A program made the position numbers and the translations under genes. From Orychophragmus violaceus (taxonomy: Eukaryota; Streptophyta; Magnoliopsida; Brassicales; Brassicaceae), in the NCBI GenBank assembly GCA_030180135.1, contig CM058240.1, forward strand, positions 5,001-69,000: 64,000 nt of DNA, read 5' to 3'. The notes beneath the pieces were generated by a model that was not told the DNA's origin, ran no database searches, and was given only the letters and a program-made list of their open reading frames with translations. Positions 35,361 through 45,044 of the stretch are shown piece after piece. Within the stretch, counting starts at the first letter, position 1. Each line of letters starts with the position of its first letter.

Positions 35361-35660
35361 GATTTTGATGCATCAACCATTGTCACTTGACTCATCTCTT
35401 GGAGATTCTGATTCTGATTCTTTTATGTTGCTCATTCTTGGTATTGGCGTGTTATTCCATCACAGAAAGCTTTGGGATTGGTTTCCATAGACCGAAGAAA
35501 TCTTTCTATACATTATATATATATATATATATATCCTTAGTTGCAGTCTCAAGCAATGGTCACTCTTGAGAACTCAATAAGAGAGATAATACATCTTGCA
35601 TTAACAAGTCCGAGGGGAAAAATAATAATGGAATAAAGATCCAACAAGTCAGTAGCTTTA

Positions 35661-35966
35661 GTTTAACATTATCTTGGGATACCACCACCAAGGATAGAAA
35701 GAGAAGAAGAAGCTCTGCTGAGAATATTGGTGTCCAGGAAGAGGACCACCACAGTGATGTCGTAGTGGGCAATGCCTCTTTCAATCTTGTTGAGATCAGA
35801 GTATCTCATCTCTCTTTTCTTTGCAGTGGCGGAGCTGTGGCCTTACGAAAAGAAGGCCCCTCTTGGCTACGTTCGCTATGCACTCGCCGACCCTCTTATG
35901 GCCCCGCTTGCTCGTGCCAGATCCTTCGAGGTCAAGTTCACCTGCGATGACAATCCCAACATGTGA
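35661..35966 (+). CDS. Unrecognised two-exon gene fragment
   Basis: A charged segment near 35680-35790 (TTTKDRKRRRSSAENIG...SFNLVE) is followed by an acceptor (ttgcag at 35821-35826). A final exon at 35827-35966 reads VAELWPYEKKAPLGYVRYA and continues through ADPLMAPLARARSFEVKF to a stop at 35966. The second exon has normal coding character and a clean splice acceptor, so it is probably the 3' end of a real gene. Whether it is functional, and where its 5' part lies, cannot be told: the LARD sits only 300 bp upstream and may have separated it. I do not recognise the family. Confidence 0.35.
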
Positions 35967-36612
35967 TCCATTCCTAACTCATTTACAAGACCATCATATC
36001 ATTCATGTCATGTAATTTACACTCGTGAAGTAACACAAGTCGGTTTGAATGGTATATTATGTGTCAACATTCATGTAAATTCCAATGTAGGAGTAACAGG
36101 AGAGAGAAGAGAGAAAGGTGAGACGCCATGAATAGACTGACGAGACAAGCCATCACCCAAACAGGACAGGGTATAGCAGAAGCAGTGCGTAACAGAGAAC
36201 GACAAGACTATAGCAGACCAGACTCAGCCCTCTATCCATCATCACCATGTTGATCTCATCTCCTTATATATTACTTTGGATGCTTGAGGCTCTTTGGAAA
36301 AGACAGAGAGACCATGCAAAAGAAGTTGTTTGATTTCCTCTGTTAACGGGGCTATGCATTTCATGTTTTTCCTCTGTTTCTGCTACTATGCATTTCATGT
36401 TTTTCCTCTGTTTCTGCTACGATCTGATTCGTGAGTTTGTGTTTGCATGAACACAGAAACGTCCTTTGTCTTAACGTATATGCTGTCCGATAGTTATATA
36501 TTTTTTTAGAAGCCCATTATTATCACATTCCACAAAGCTAGTTACAGGTTGGGTATACAATGATACAAATTCATATCTGAAGAAAACAACACCAAAAAAT
36601 TCCAACAAGTTC
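35967..36612. other. Intergenic region with 34-bp tandem duplication
   Basis: No gene seen. Two perfect tandem copies of a 34-bp unit (ctatgcatttcatgtttttc...) occupy about 36351-36418. The remainder is probably the 3' flank of the minus-strand DHQS gene. Confidence 0.6.
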
Positions 36613-38650
36613 TCAGGATTTGGAGAATGCACGGAGCGTCGCATCCAATGCCTCTCGATCATAATCTCCAGTGAAAACGCAGTTTCCCAGCGGACCTTTC
36701 AGAAGAATAAGCCTCAGTAGTCCGTCTGCTACTTTCTTGTCCACCTGCATTACCACATATATATATATATATCAAAGAAAACTTTGGCTCAAAGATCCAC
36801 ACTTTTTCATTTACACTACAAACTCACCGCCATTATGGACTTGAACATACTGACGGTCATGCTCTGTGGCGGTGTTGTAGGCAATTTCGCTCGGTTTAAG
36901 ATGTTGTTCACTCTCTCAACGATCGACTCATCTATCCAGCCAAGACGATATGACATGTCCACTGCCATTACCTGAATAATCACTAACACTGTAAACCATG
37001 TCTAACTGCACAGACAAGGGGGTTTACCAGTATGATAGAGGGAGAGAGAGAGAGATACCGTGCCAGCTGCAACAGCTTCTCCATGGAGCCACTCTCCATA
37101 CCCGAAGCCAGTTTCTATGGCCTGCATAAACAAATGATAGGCCTGAAAAGAAGAAGAAATATCCAAAGAGGCCGTTATAAACTACTTACGTGGCCAAATG
37201 TATGACCCAAATTCAGGGTTGCTCGCAAGCCGCTTTCTTTCTCATCTTGTGACACAACATCAGCCTTGTTTTCACATGATCGCTTTATAGCATAGGCTAA
37301 TGCACCCGGATCCCTGCAATTAAAATCATTACACCACTTTCAGGGATAGACACAGAGATGATCTCAACGTTGGAATGTTAATAATCACCTTGCCAGCAGC
37401 GCCTCAATGTTCTTCTCCTGCCATTCAAAGAACTCGGCATCCCTGATAAGCCCGTACTTGATCACTTCAGCTAGACCTGACGCCATCTCCCTATCTGGCA
37501 GTGTGTTCAACGTGTCAGTGTCAACTAGTACACACTGTGGTTGGTAAAATGCACCGATCATATTCTTTCCAAGACGGTGATTTATGCCTGTTTTGCCACC
37601 AACAGAAGAATCAACCTGCAAGGCAATGAAACGAATGAATAAACTTGTTGATGTTTAATGATTTAGACAAGGGATTTCTAAAGAGAAGTGAAAACATGTA
37701 CCTGTGCCATAACAGTGGTAGGGATTTGGATGAAATTAACACCACGCAGGTAAGAAGCAGCAGCATATCCACACATATCGCCTATCACACCGCCTCCAAG
37801 GGCAACAAATGTACATCGTCTATCTAGGCGAGACTCAATCGCCTTGTCAAAGACTTTCATGAGAGTATCCTTGAAAGCATGACCAGTCTCTCTCAGTAAA
37901 CTACTGCTTCACACTATATCATGAACTGGAAAACATAAAGCGCAAAAAACAAAAAGACAAATACCATATCCTTGTATTTCTCTCCATCAGGCAAGATAAC
38001 ACTCTCCACAGTCACGTTCGGATTTCCTCTTGTCAAAGCATCTACAGTCTTGTCCAGATATAAAGGAGCAACTCGTTCATTAGTGACCACGAGCACTCTC
38101 CTTCCGTGAACATGCCTATTTAACCAATATGAACCAACCTGATTACGTGCGCGGAAATAGACAAAACAAAAGCGTTGGCCTTGAAGCTCACTAATAACTA
38201 TGTATCTCCAACAAGTTACTAAATCAACACTAACCCCTAAAGATACCGATCTGATGCAGGTGAATATTAAAGCTAAAGATTTCATGAAAAATAGAAACTT
38301 GGGGAATAAATATGGGACAAAAGATGGCACCTTTGAAGAAGTTCTGATTGATCGAGCAACCCGGCGCCAATATAGATCGGATAACTCCGGTTACCCAAAT
38401 CAACCTTGACGATTGTGGGAGGAGTCATGGAGCGTTTATCGTTAGCCGGTTCGTTCATCAGCTGGCTCATACCGGCTCGAACACGAGACCTGGAGATAGT
38501 GGTCGAAGATAAAGACAATTCCCCTGATTTAGACTTTGAATAACACAAAGGGAAGAAAATGGTTCGTGGAGGAATCAAGCCGCGGGTTTCAAGGGAGTGT
38601 AGATTCTTCGAGGCGGCGACAGTGGAAATAGAAATGGTGTTGGCAGCCAT
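36613..38650 (-). CDS. DHQS: 3-dehydroquinate synthase, plastid
   Basis: Second enzyme of the shikimate pathway, converting DAHP to 3-dehydroquinate in the plastid using NAD and a divalent metal. Exons join in frame from ATG 38650 (MAANTISISTVAASKNLHSL, a Ser/Thr-rich transit-peptide-like start) to the stop at 36613 (LDATLRAFSKS). Signatures: ILPDGEKYK, FVALGGGVIGDMCGYAAASYLRG (NAD-binding glycines), PTTVMAQVDSSVGGKTGINH, LADLA-like EVIKYGLI, and the metal-binding LNLGHTFGHAIE with HGEAVAAG. Full-length for a plant DHQS, with about 70 residues of transit region. Closest to At5g66120. Copy C of the 11-bp-repeat element lies about 120 bp upstream of the ATG. Confidence 0.95.
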
Positions 38651-38767
38651 GGAAATCGATCCTGATCAGAAGTCGGGGACAGAGTTGGTGAGAAGAATTT
38701 TGGGTTGGTGAAGATGACTGAAGAGAAATACAAAAATGAAAACGCAGCGTTTTATAAAAAAAGTCAA

Positions 38768-38990
38768 ATGCGGACACGGGTCAAACACGGGTCACACTTG
38801 GGTCGGACGCGGTTCATACTTGGGTCGGACACGGTTCGGACACGGTTTGGCATGATAACCGACATAAAATGACCTCGATATGCGTGCCAAACCGCGTTAA
38901 ACCCGTGTACCAAACGCGGTTTTTAGAGCCCACTTTAAAGAAATTATTATGGGCCTATTTTATAATACAGGCCGAACTAACATTTGGGCC
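38768..38990. repeat. 11-bp-unit array element, copy C (DHQS promoter-proximal)
   Basis: A short version, with about 7 units (cacgggtcaaa, gggtcggacg and similar) at 38773-38850. It then has the conserved inverted repeat CGGTTTGGCA (38843-38852) and TGCCAAACCG (38885-38894) with the same 32-bp spacer, opposite-orientation units (gttaaacccgtgtacc) and the tail tatgggcctattttataat...aggccgaac. Its spacer and tail are nearly identical to copy B. It overlaps the likely promoter or 5' untranslated region of DHQS. Confidence 0.9.
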
Positions 38991-39360
38991 CACTTAAATT
39001 ACCCCCAAAATTTTAGAAATATAAAACAGTTCCAATATTTAGAGAAAAATTGAGTCCAAATTTCAGGCCCATTCTAAAACCCATTTAAATTGGCCATGAT
39101 ACCCAATATCAATCTGTTTAATTACACACATTGCCATTTATTCAATATTCTCTAATTATTTTATCAAACCTATTTCTCTCAGAAGCTCGCAATTGTCACC
39201 GATGATCCTTTTCCGTTTTTATCGACGGCTCCGTTTGTTTCGGTCGCTCTCCCTCTCTCCTTGAAGTCTGGGCTTCCACCCCAATTAGGTCTTGTCTGAT
39301 GCTGGGGTTTGGGTTTAGGGAATTCGTTGTGATAATGTCTTACGTGATTGTATCAATAGA
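38991..39360. other. Intergenic region up to LTR-element target site
   Basis: Contains GGCCCA-type motifs (about 38986 and 39064) and pyrimidine-rich stretches near 39180-39270 that could be the 5' end of the plus-strand NSUN gene whose later exons lie beyond the retroelement. No confident coding frame. Confidence 0.35.
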
Positions 39361-39694
39361 TGTAACAGGAAAAACGGGTCACTCGGTCTGAGTTTTACTT
39401 TGGTTTAAGTCTATTTCATTTATGCTAACCGGTTGGTTGGTTTGTTGGTTTGTACAACACTATTTGTAAGCGTTTTGCCATTTTAGGTAAATCAACCAAA
39501 AGAATATTCAATCTTCTCTCCTTTCTCTCTCATAACATCATCATTCATCGTCATCAATCATCATCAACAAATCTTTGTTCTTCGAGTCGATCCTTCTTAC
39601 TCGTGATCGTCTTCTAGACTCTGATTTCCCTCTTCTTAGGATTCTCGGTGAATCCCTAGATTAGGATCTATCGTTACTGGTTTTCCCTGTCTCA
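39361..39694 (+). repeat. 5' LTR of the HBS1-carrying element
   Basis: Begins TGTAACAGG and ends CCCTGTCTCA; flanked on the left by ATAGA. Confidence 0.93.
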
Positions 39695-39695
39695 T

Positions 39696-39707
39696 TGGTA
39701 TCAGAGC
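39696..39707 (+). other. Primer-binding site of the HBS1-carrying element
   Basis: TGGTATCAGAGC, initiator Met tRNA type, one base after the 5' LTR. Confidence 0.85.
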
Positions 39708-39729
39708 TAACGACCTCCGACTTATATCC

Positions 39730-40452
39730 ATGGCGATCACTCAACTGAAACCGGATGCTGCTCTTCATGAGATTCTTCAATGTTTACAAGATCTGCGAAG
39801 CTATTTGGAAAATCCAGATCCAATCAGCAAAACTGCGGCAAACCCAGATTCGTTCGAGGCAACAATGACAAATCCAGTTCCAATATCTTCTCCATTACTA
39901 CCCAAACCACCCGATCCTCTAGATTTCAATAAATCAGCTCTATTGCTATCAAACCCTACCTCTAAAGCGAGCAAGAACAAGGTCTCTCGGCAGTATTCCT
40001 GTGCAGAGATATATGAGAAAATGGAGAATGGGCTATGCTTGTTTTGTGAAGAATCTGATATCGCTGGTCACCATTTAAAACACAAGAACCCACAAATGTT
40101 ACTGATCGAGTGTGACAATGATCAACTTTGTGCTGAAAACGAATTGGTTGAACTTGTTACTGCGAAAGATTCATCACTTCATCACCCGTTGGAGCGTGTC
40201 CCAGATTTGCAGGTTTCTGTTGCTGATATGGATGATGAAATGGATGTCGATACTAATGATGTTGCTGCTTCATTGGAGAACAACAGTGAGCTCTCTAACA
40301 GCGATGCGTTGTTCCCCTTTCCATTGATTTTCCCTCCAGATTCATCGAGTGTTGAGATAGAATTAAGTGTTGGGAATGAGATGGTAGCAGCAGATGCAAT
40401 TGAAGCCAAAGATTCAAAGCTAGAGAAGGAATCCAGACTAGGAGTGTCGTGA
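39730..40452 (+). CDS. Retroelement ORF, N-terminal part with gag zinc-knuckle-like motif
   Basis: 240 codons from ATG 39730. A coiled start (ALHEILQCLQDLRSYLE) and Ser/Pro-rich linker precede EIYEKMENGLCLFCEESDIAGHHLKHK (about residues 94-120). This has the C-x2-C...H-x3-K layout and wording (GLC.FC......GH..KHK) of Ty3/gypsy gag zinc knuckles. An acidic stretch follows (ADMDDEMDVDTNDV). The stop codon TGA is made by the first bases of the inserted LTR-like sequence: codon TCG at 40447-40449 is the last native one. Without the insertion the frame continues directly into 42384-44579. Natural product and function are unknown. Confidence 0.7.
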   Translation: MAITQLKPDAALHEILQCLQDLRSYLENPDPISKTAANPDSFEATMTNPVPISSPLLPKPPDPLDFNKSALLLSNPTSKASKNKVSRQYSCAEIYEKMENGLCLFCEESDIAGHHLKHKNPQMLLIECDNDQLCAENELVELVTAKDSSLHHPLERVPDLQVSVADMDDEMDVDTNDVAASLENNSELSNSDALFPFPLIFPPDSSSVEIELSVGNEMVAADAIEAKDSKLEKESRLGVS

Positions 40453-42379
40453 AACACCCCATCCCGACACTACGGCCGGAACGGCCGTTCCATTCCCTAA
40501 GTATTCCGACTTGAGGTTCGTTGTCAACCTCAAGCCCATTTATTCTATACTTAGTCAAATTCAAGCTTAGTTCATTTCCATTCAAACAATTCCATTCATT
40601 TTATTCTAAGGCAAACGAGTTATCATAAGACAGAAATAGACTTTTATTAATCAAACCAAGGTACCAAATACAATGTGAGTCAAGTGCATTATGCTAATAC
40701 AGTATTCGGTCCTAAACAAGTCTATCTCTACACACACACCACTCGTCCCGTCTCGGTCCGCTCCTAGGATCGATCATCCTTATGATCGTCCGCATGTCCT
40801 GAAACACAAATAACACGTTAAGTATGCATTTACGGTAATAACCAACAACTTAACAAAATATCATACTATATGATCCCAATATCCCATGCAACAATAAACC
40901 TAAGTCCTTTCTAAGTTCCATCTAAGCGGTCCATGCCTTAAGTATAAACCGCGACCCAAACCGCGACCGAATTCAAGACCGTATCGAGAATCCGCGTCCA
41001 GTCCGTCTCGCCGCGTTCACGTCCGTCCCGGACGACCGTGAACTGATCGCTTGCGATTCATGGCCCATCCGCATACGCTTGGTCCGTGTGTCCATAAGGA
41101 CCGGACGATCGTACGCGTTGACGTGCCGTGTACCGCGATCGCGTAAGACAAGCATTCGTCACGTCCAGCGCTTCACGTCCGTGGTCGGCCAGCGTGAACA
41201 TGCGATCGTCCGTATGGACATCACGTCTGCCCGTGCTAGCGTCCCGTGGCCGAAGTGCCCGATCGTTATGAAAGGTCGCGACCGTTCACCGCGAACGGAT
41301 GCGATGGTCCGCGGACGGTTGCCATCGATCCGTGGCCGCGGTATGTGGTGCGCGATTCTTGTCCTTAACGCGTCGGCCATTTTCCCAGCCCGATTGTGAT
41401 CCTGCCGGTTGCACTCAACCGTTACGCCGACTAAGCCCATACGCGGATACGGCCCGGCTATCCCGAGATAAACCGTCCGACCGTCCGTCCATACGGTACA
41501 CCGCTTGCGATCGCATGACCCGGCCAAACCTTCCTGGTTTGCCGTCCGATCATTCACGACCAACGGTTCGCTTAAGTCCTTCGCGCCTCTTGATCCCAAC
41601 CGTGCGCCTTAGCCAACACGATCATGGCCCTTGGCCAATCGGTTGTTCCTTATGCATAACCGCGCCTAAAACCGTCAAGCCTAAGCCCGGTTCTAGTTCC
41701 AGAAATAGAGGAAGGAGAGAAGTAATCCGGCCATACTAAACCGGCCGAAGGCCACGGTTTGACCCAAGGCCGCGAGAAGAATGGGTCACAGACTAACCTT
41801 TGCGGTCGTGGTGGACTTGCCCGGATCACGGCTTGTTTCTCCAGTCATCACGCTTCCTTAAGCCGCTCCAATACACCACCAAAACCCTTGAACACACGCC
41901 GACTCTCTCTCTAGAAAACCGGCCACAAACGCCTCTTTCTCTCTCTAGGTTTCACTCGGTTTTATGGCCTTTGCCTTTAAGAAATTCTGGATTTCTTCCC
42001 TTGTGAACTCGTGTGCGAAAAATGACCCCCAAGGCTTCTATTTATAAGCCTTGGATCGCCCAATAACCGCCCATGGCAATGGCTGCCTTTGGGACTAGCG
42101 AATGGACACAAGTCCATTGGTGGCCATTCGCTTATGGGCGCTAGGATCAGCTAGTGTCACTAGCTGATCAGCTCACTTTCACACTTCACACTTCAACCGA
42201 GCTGAGCCGAGCTACCCACACTTATTCCAGCTGATTCCCACTTGATTAAGCTCCATTCCAGCTGAGCTTAACCTAATTCCGTCCATAGAACACTTCCCTT
42301 TTGGCCATCTCAGCCTTAGGTTCGAGTTTCTGGTCCTATGGACGCCCCATGGCCCGTAGGCCGGTTCGGGGATGTTACA
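40450..42379. mobile_element. Solo LTR (probable Ty3/gypsy), nested
   Basis: A 1,930-bp insertion starting TGAAACACCCC and ending GGGGATGTTACA. These are near-complementary ends of the TG..CA type seen in plant gypsy LTRs. GTCG precedes it (40446-40449) and follows it (42380-42383); a 5-bp duplication GTCGT also fits if the first T is counted as flank. No PBS, internal genes or second LTR exist, so it is best read as a solo LTR left by recombination. Its middle (about 40940-41700) is unusually GC- and CpG-rich, with recurring cgtccg/gatcgcg words. The frames there are compositional, not genes. Confidence 0.7.
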
Positions 42380-44579
42380 GTCGTATGTGTCTCTAGGTTA
42401 TGCTGTTCTTACGGAGGAATCCAAGGAGAATTCATCAGACTACGTCGAGCTCTCGTTGATCATATCTCCAAAAGTTGTCGAGCTCTCATTCCCACAGTCG
42501 TACCCTCGCTCTAGCCGAAGTGTATGGGAGCCTGGTGGTTTATCATCTAAAATGGAGCCAGAGAAATCTATTACTACCGGTGACATGTTGGAGATAGCAT
42601 CGAGAATACATAGGATGGGTTTACAACATAGTACAAATGCAGGAAGCATTCCACAGAACCTTGGATTTGATATTTATAGCAGAGGTTTGAATCTCTGGAT
42701 CAATCAAAGTCCTTCTCAAACTCTTGGAGATCACAAGACGCCATATAAATCTTGGTATGAACTTGATACTAATGGTTTCAATGTTTTGGCTGCACATGAA
42801 GAGAAGATGTTGGGTGTTTTAACTTCCTGTGAAATGGATGAAAATTTTGAGAAACTAACAAAATCATGGAGATTCAAGTTCAAAGGAAAATTTGAGAGAA
42901 GCATATTGGCTATACTGTCAGGCTGCAGTTTCATGTTTGCAAAGGTATCTAGGGAAGGTTACATTGATGAAGAAGATTATGCACAAGTGCAAAGGCTGCT
43001 CGATGATAATCTGGTGAATTCAGAACCAAAGCAGGTTGGATTTTCTATAAGAGCAATGATATTTACATGTAAAATGAGGATGATGGGTGAGTCAAGAAGC
43101 CTAAGACAGCTTGTTCGTTCTGACATGAAGTATCACAAGAAGCACAAGTGCATCTTTATAGCAAAAGTTATTGAAGGTTTTGTCTCTGCTGGAATCTATA
43201 GACAGAAGTACCTGGAGGTAGCTTACATTCTGTTGGGAACGGGATTAAATGGAGGCAACAGAGAGTTCTCTTTTCTGGTTAAAAATGGAGATATAATTCT
43301 CAGAAATGAGTTACAACGTACAAGGTTGTGCTTGCTGCGAATTGAAGCAAAGACAAATGCTCATATGTTATTGATTGGAAGTGTGATTAAGTGGAAGCAA
43401 ATAGTGTCACAAATTTCTGAGAAACTGCAGCGAGCTTCAAAACATAAGATGTGTGAATTGGCTAAGTTTCAGAAGGTGCAAGACATAAAATCTGCAATGC
43501 CTACATCGTGGCTGTTTCTGCCGGTGTCTACAGAAGCTCGGTTGAAGAACATCCTTACAAAGATTTGCATGATCCAAAAGGCAGTACATTTTATCGCACA
43601 AGAGACTAACCAAACTGCTTCTCATGTATGGCATCGTTGGAAGAACAAGACTGAGATAGTGCAAGCAGTTTCAGTACTTATAATGTTGGATTTGAGAAAG
43701 TGGAAGTTGTCGTCTCAGCGCAACAAGTCACTAATCTTGGGTCATCAACTTATTCAGGAAAGTGATGACTTACAAACTCAAGTGCAGGAACATCAAGCTG
43801 TTTTCGGCGACTCTCCTGGACACAAGGATTTTGTTCCAAACATGATAACAGGAGCAACACAAGCAGATATTTCGGTTCTTGTCATAAATGCATATGTTGA
43901 TGATTTTAAAGCTGGTTTGGATCATTTGAAAGGCCAGACAAGGGAGAAGGCATGGGTTATTAGAGATTTCAGCCTAGAGCAGGTTATAGTTTCAATCAAC
44001 AAAATGGATATTGTTGGGTATTTGGTTAAGCCGCGTGTTGAAAGAGAAACTAGCTACTGTGAAGAGATGAATAAAGCAGTGATAATTCAGTGGACGTGTG
44101 CAGAGACAACTGCTTCACCATCAACTCTAGATACTCATCTTCTTGAAATTTTACGTAATAAGTCCTTGTCAAAGGTTGTGGCTGGATACGGGCTTCATTC
44201 TGCAGCATTCGGAGATAAGGACAGGAATACAAGTCACTATCTCTGTAAGCCACTCCCTGAACCTTCTCTAGTCTCACGGTTTGGTTTAGGTTTCACGATT
44301 GACGTCACAGCCGATACATTTATAGATGAGGTCAGCTCAGTTTGCAAGCTTTTGCTTTGTGCTTTCGTCTTGAATCTCTTAGCAGAACAGACCCACCACT
44401 ATGGCTTCTTTGGACTTCTTACTCATTGGAAAGAGCATCCTCCAGATCAAACTACATGGGCATTCTCCCAAGCTCACATCATTGGTTTGAATTTTACTGC
44501 TGCTGTCAAAAGAGCAGCCCAGAGTCGAGACTGTGGCTTCTCTGAACTCCTTGCTCAGTGGAAATGGCATCCTCCATAA
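42372..44579 (+). CDS. Retroelement ORF, C-terminal part with HBS1/EF1A-type GTPase segment and chromodomain-like end
   Basis: The native frame resumes at 42384. At 43800-44025 (residues about 476-555) lies GDSPGHKDFVPNMITGATQADISVLV followed by LKGQTREKAWVIRDFSLEQVIVSINKMDIVGY. This matches the G3 (D-x2-G, here DSPG) to G4 (NKMD) part of HBS1-type translational GTPases, which act with Pelota in ribosome rescue. The P-loop (G1), switch I and all later domains are absent, so GTPase activity is not expected. Near the end LTHWKEHPPDQTTW (44421-44461) and LAQWKWHPP (44550-44577) resemble gypsy chromodomain ends, in two degraded copies. The remaining 400 residues are unrecognised. The frame is open for 735 codons, notable for a non-autonomous element. 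Confidence 0.75.
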   Translation: MLQSYVSLGYAVLTEESKENSSDYVELSLIISPKVVELSFPQSYPRSSRSVWEPGGLSSKMEPEKSITTGDMLEIASRIHRMGLQHSTNAGSIPQNLGFDIYSRGLNLWINQSPSQTLGDHKTPYKSWYELDTNGFNVLAAHEEKMLGVLTSCEMDENFEKLTKSWRFKFKGKFERSILAILSGCSFMFAKVSREGYIDEEDYAQVQRLLDDNLVNSEPKQVGFSIRAMIFTCKMRMMGESRSLRQLVRSDMKYHKKHKCIFIAKVIEGFVSAGIYRQKYLEVAYILLGTGLNGGNREFSFLVKNGDIILRNELQRTRLCLLRIEAKTNAHMLLIGSVIKWKQIVSQISEKLQRASKHKMCELAKFQKVQDIKSAMPTSWLFLPVSTEARLKNILTKICMIQKAVHFIAQETNQTASHVWHRWKNKTEIVQAVSVLIMLDLRKWKLSSQRNKSLILGHQLIQESDDLQTQVQEHQAVFGDSPGHKDFVPNMITGATQADISVLVINAYVDDFKAGLDHLKGQTREKAWVIRDFSLEQVIVSINKMDIVGYLVKPRVERETSYCEEMNKAVIIQWTCAETTASPSTLDTHLLEILRNKSLSKVVAGYGLHSAAFGDKDRNTSHYLCKPLPEPSLVSRFGLGFTIDVTADTFIDEVSSVCKLLLCAFVLNLLAEQTHHYGFFGLLTHWKEHPPDQTTWAFSQAHIIGLNFTAAVKRAAQSRDCGFSELLAQWKWHPP

Positions 44580-44646
44580 CAGCTTTCAGTAGCAGGCACT
44601 CATGCTAGCATCCTTGAGGACAAGGATGTTCTCAACAGGGGAGTAG

Positions 44647-44980
44647 TGTGACAGGAAAAACGGGTCACTCGGTCTGAGTTTTACTTTGGTTTAAGTCTAT
44701 TTCATTTATGCTAACCGGTTGGTTGGTTTGTTGGTTTGTACAACACTATTTGTAAGCGTTTTGCCATTTTAGGTAAATCAACCAAAAGAATATTCAATCT
44801 TCTCTCCTTTCTCTCTCATAACATCATCATTCATCGTCATCAATCATCATCAACAAATCTTTGTTCTTCGAGTCGATCCTTCTTACTCGTGATCGTCTTC
44901 TAGACTCTGATTTCCCTCTTCTTAGGATTCTCGGTGAATCCCTAGATTAGGATCTATCGTTACTGGTTTTCCCTGTCTCA
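44647..44980 (+). repeat. 3' LTR of the HBS1-carrying element
   Basis: 334 bp, TGTGACAGG to CCCTGTCTCA, followed by the target duplication ATAGA. It is preceded by aggggagtag, a plausible polypurine tract. Confidence 0.93.
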
Positions 44981-45044
44981 ATAGATTAGTGTATGGTTCA
45001 TAGTTAATTTGAAGTTTTGTATTGACTCACCTCTTAGTGCACAG

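Larger units (their letters stand above)
39361..44980 (+). mobile_element. Chimeric non-autonomous LTR retrotransposon carrying an HBS1-like GTPase fragment
   Basis: A 5,620-bp element with 334-bp LTRs at 39361-39694 and 44647-44980, which differ at one base by my reading (TGTAACAGG against TGTGACAGG). The target duplication ATAGA is at 39356-39360 and 44981-44985, with the PBS TGGTATCAGAGC at 39696. Inside is one long reading frame, split by a later solo-LTR-like insertion (40450-42379). It keeps a gag-type zinc-knuckle-like stretch at the start and chromodomain-like motifs at the end, but has no protease, reverse transcriptase, RNase H or integrase. The space between holds other sequence including an HBS1/EF1A GTPase segment. 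It separates the NSUN gene from its 5' sequence. Confidence 0.92.

Noticed and set aside
40973..41739. Overlapping 146-aa ORFs on both strands in GC-rich DNA
   Set aside because: Inside the solo LTR; open because of GC/CpG composition, no motifs.
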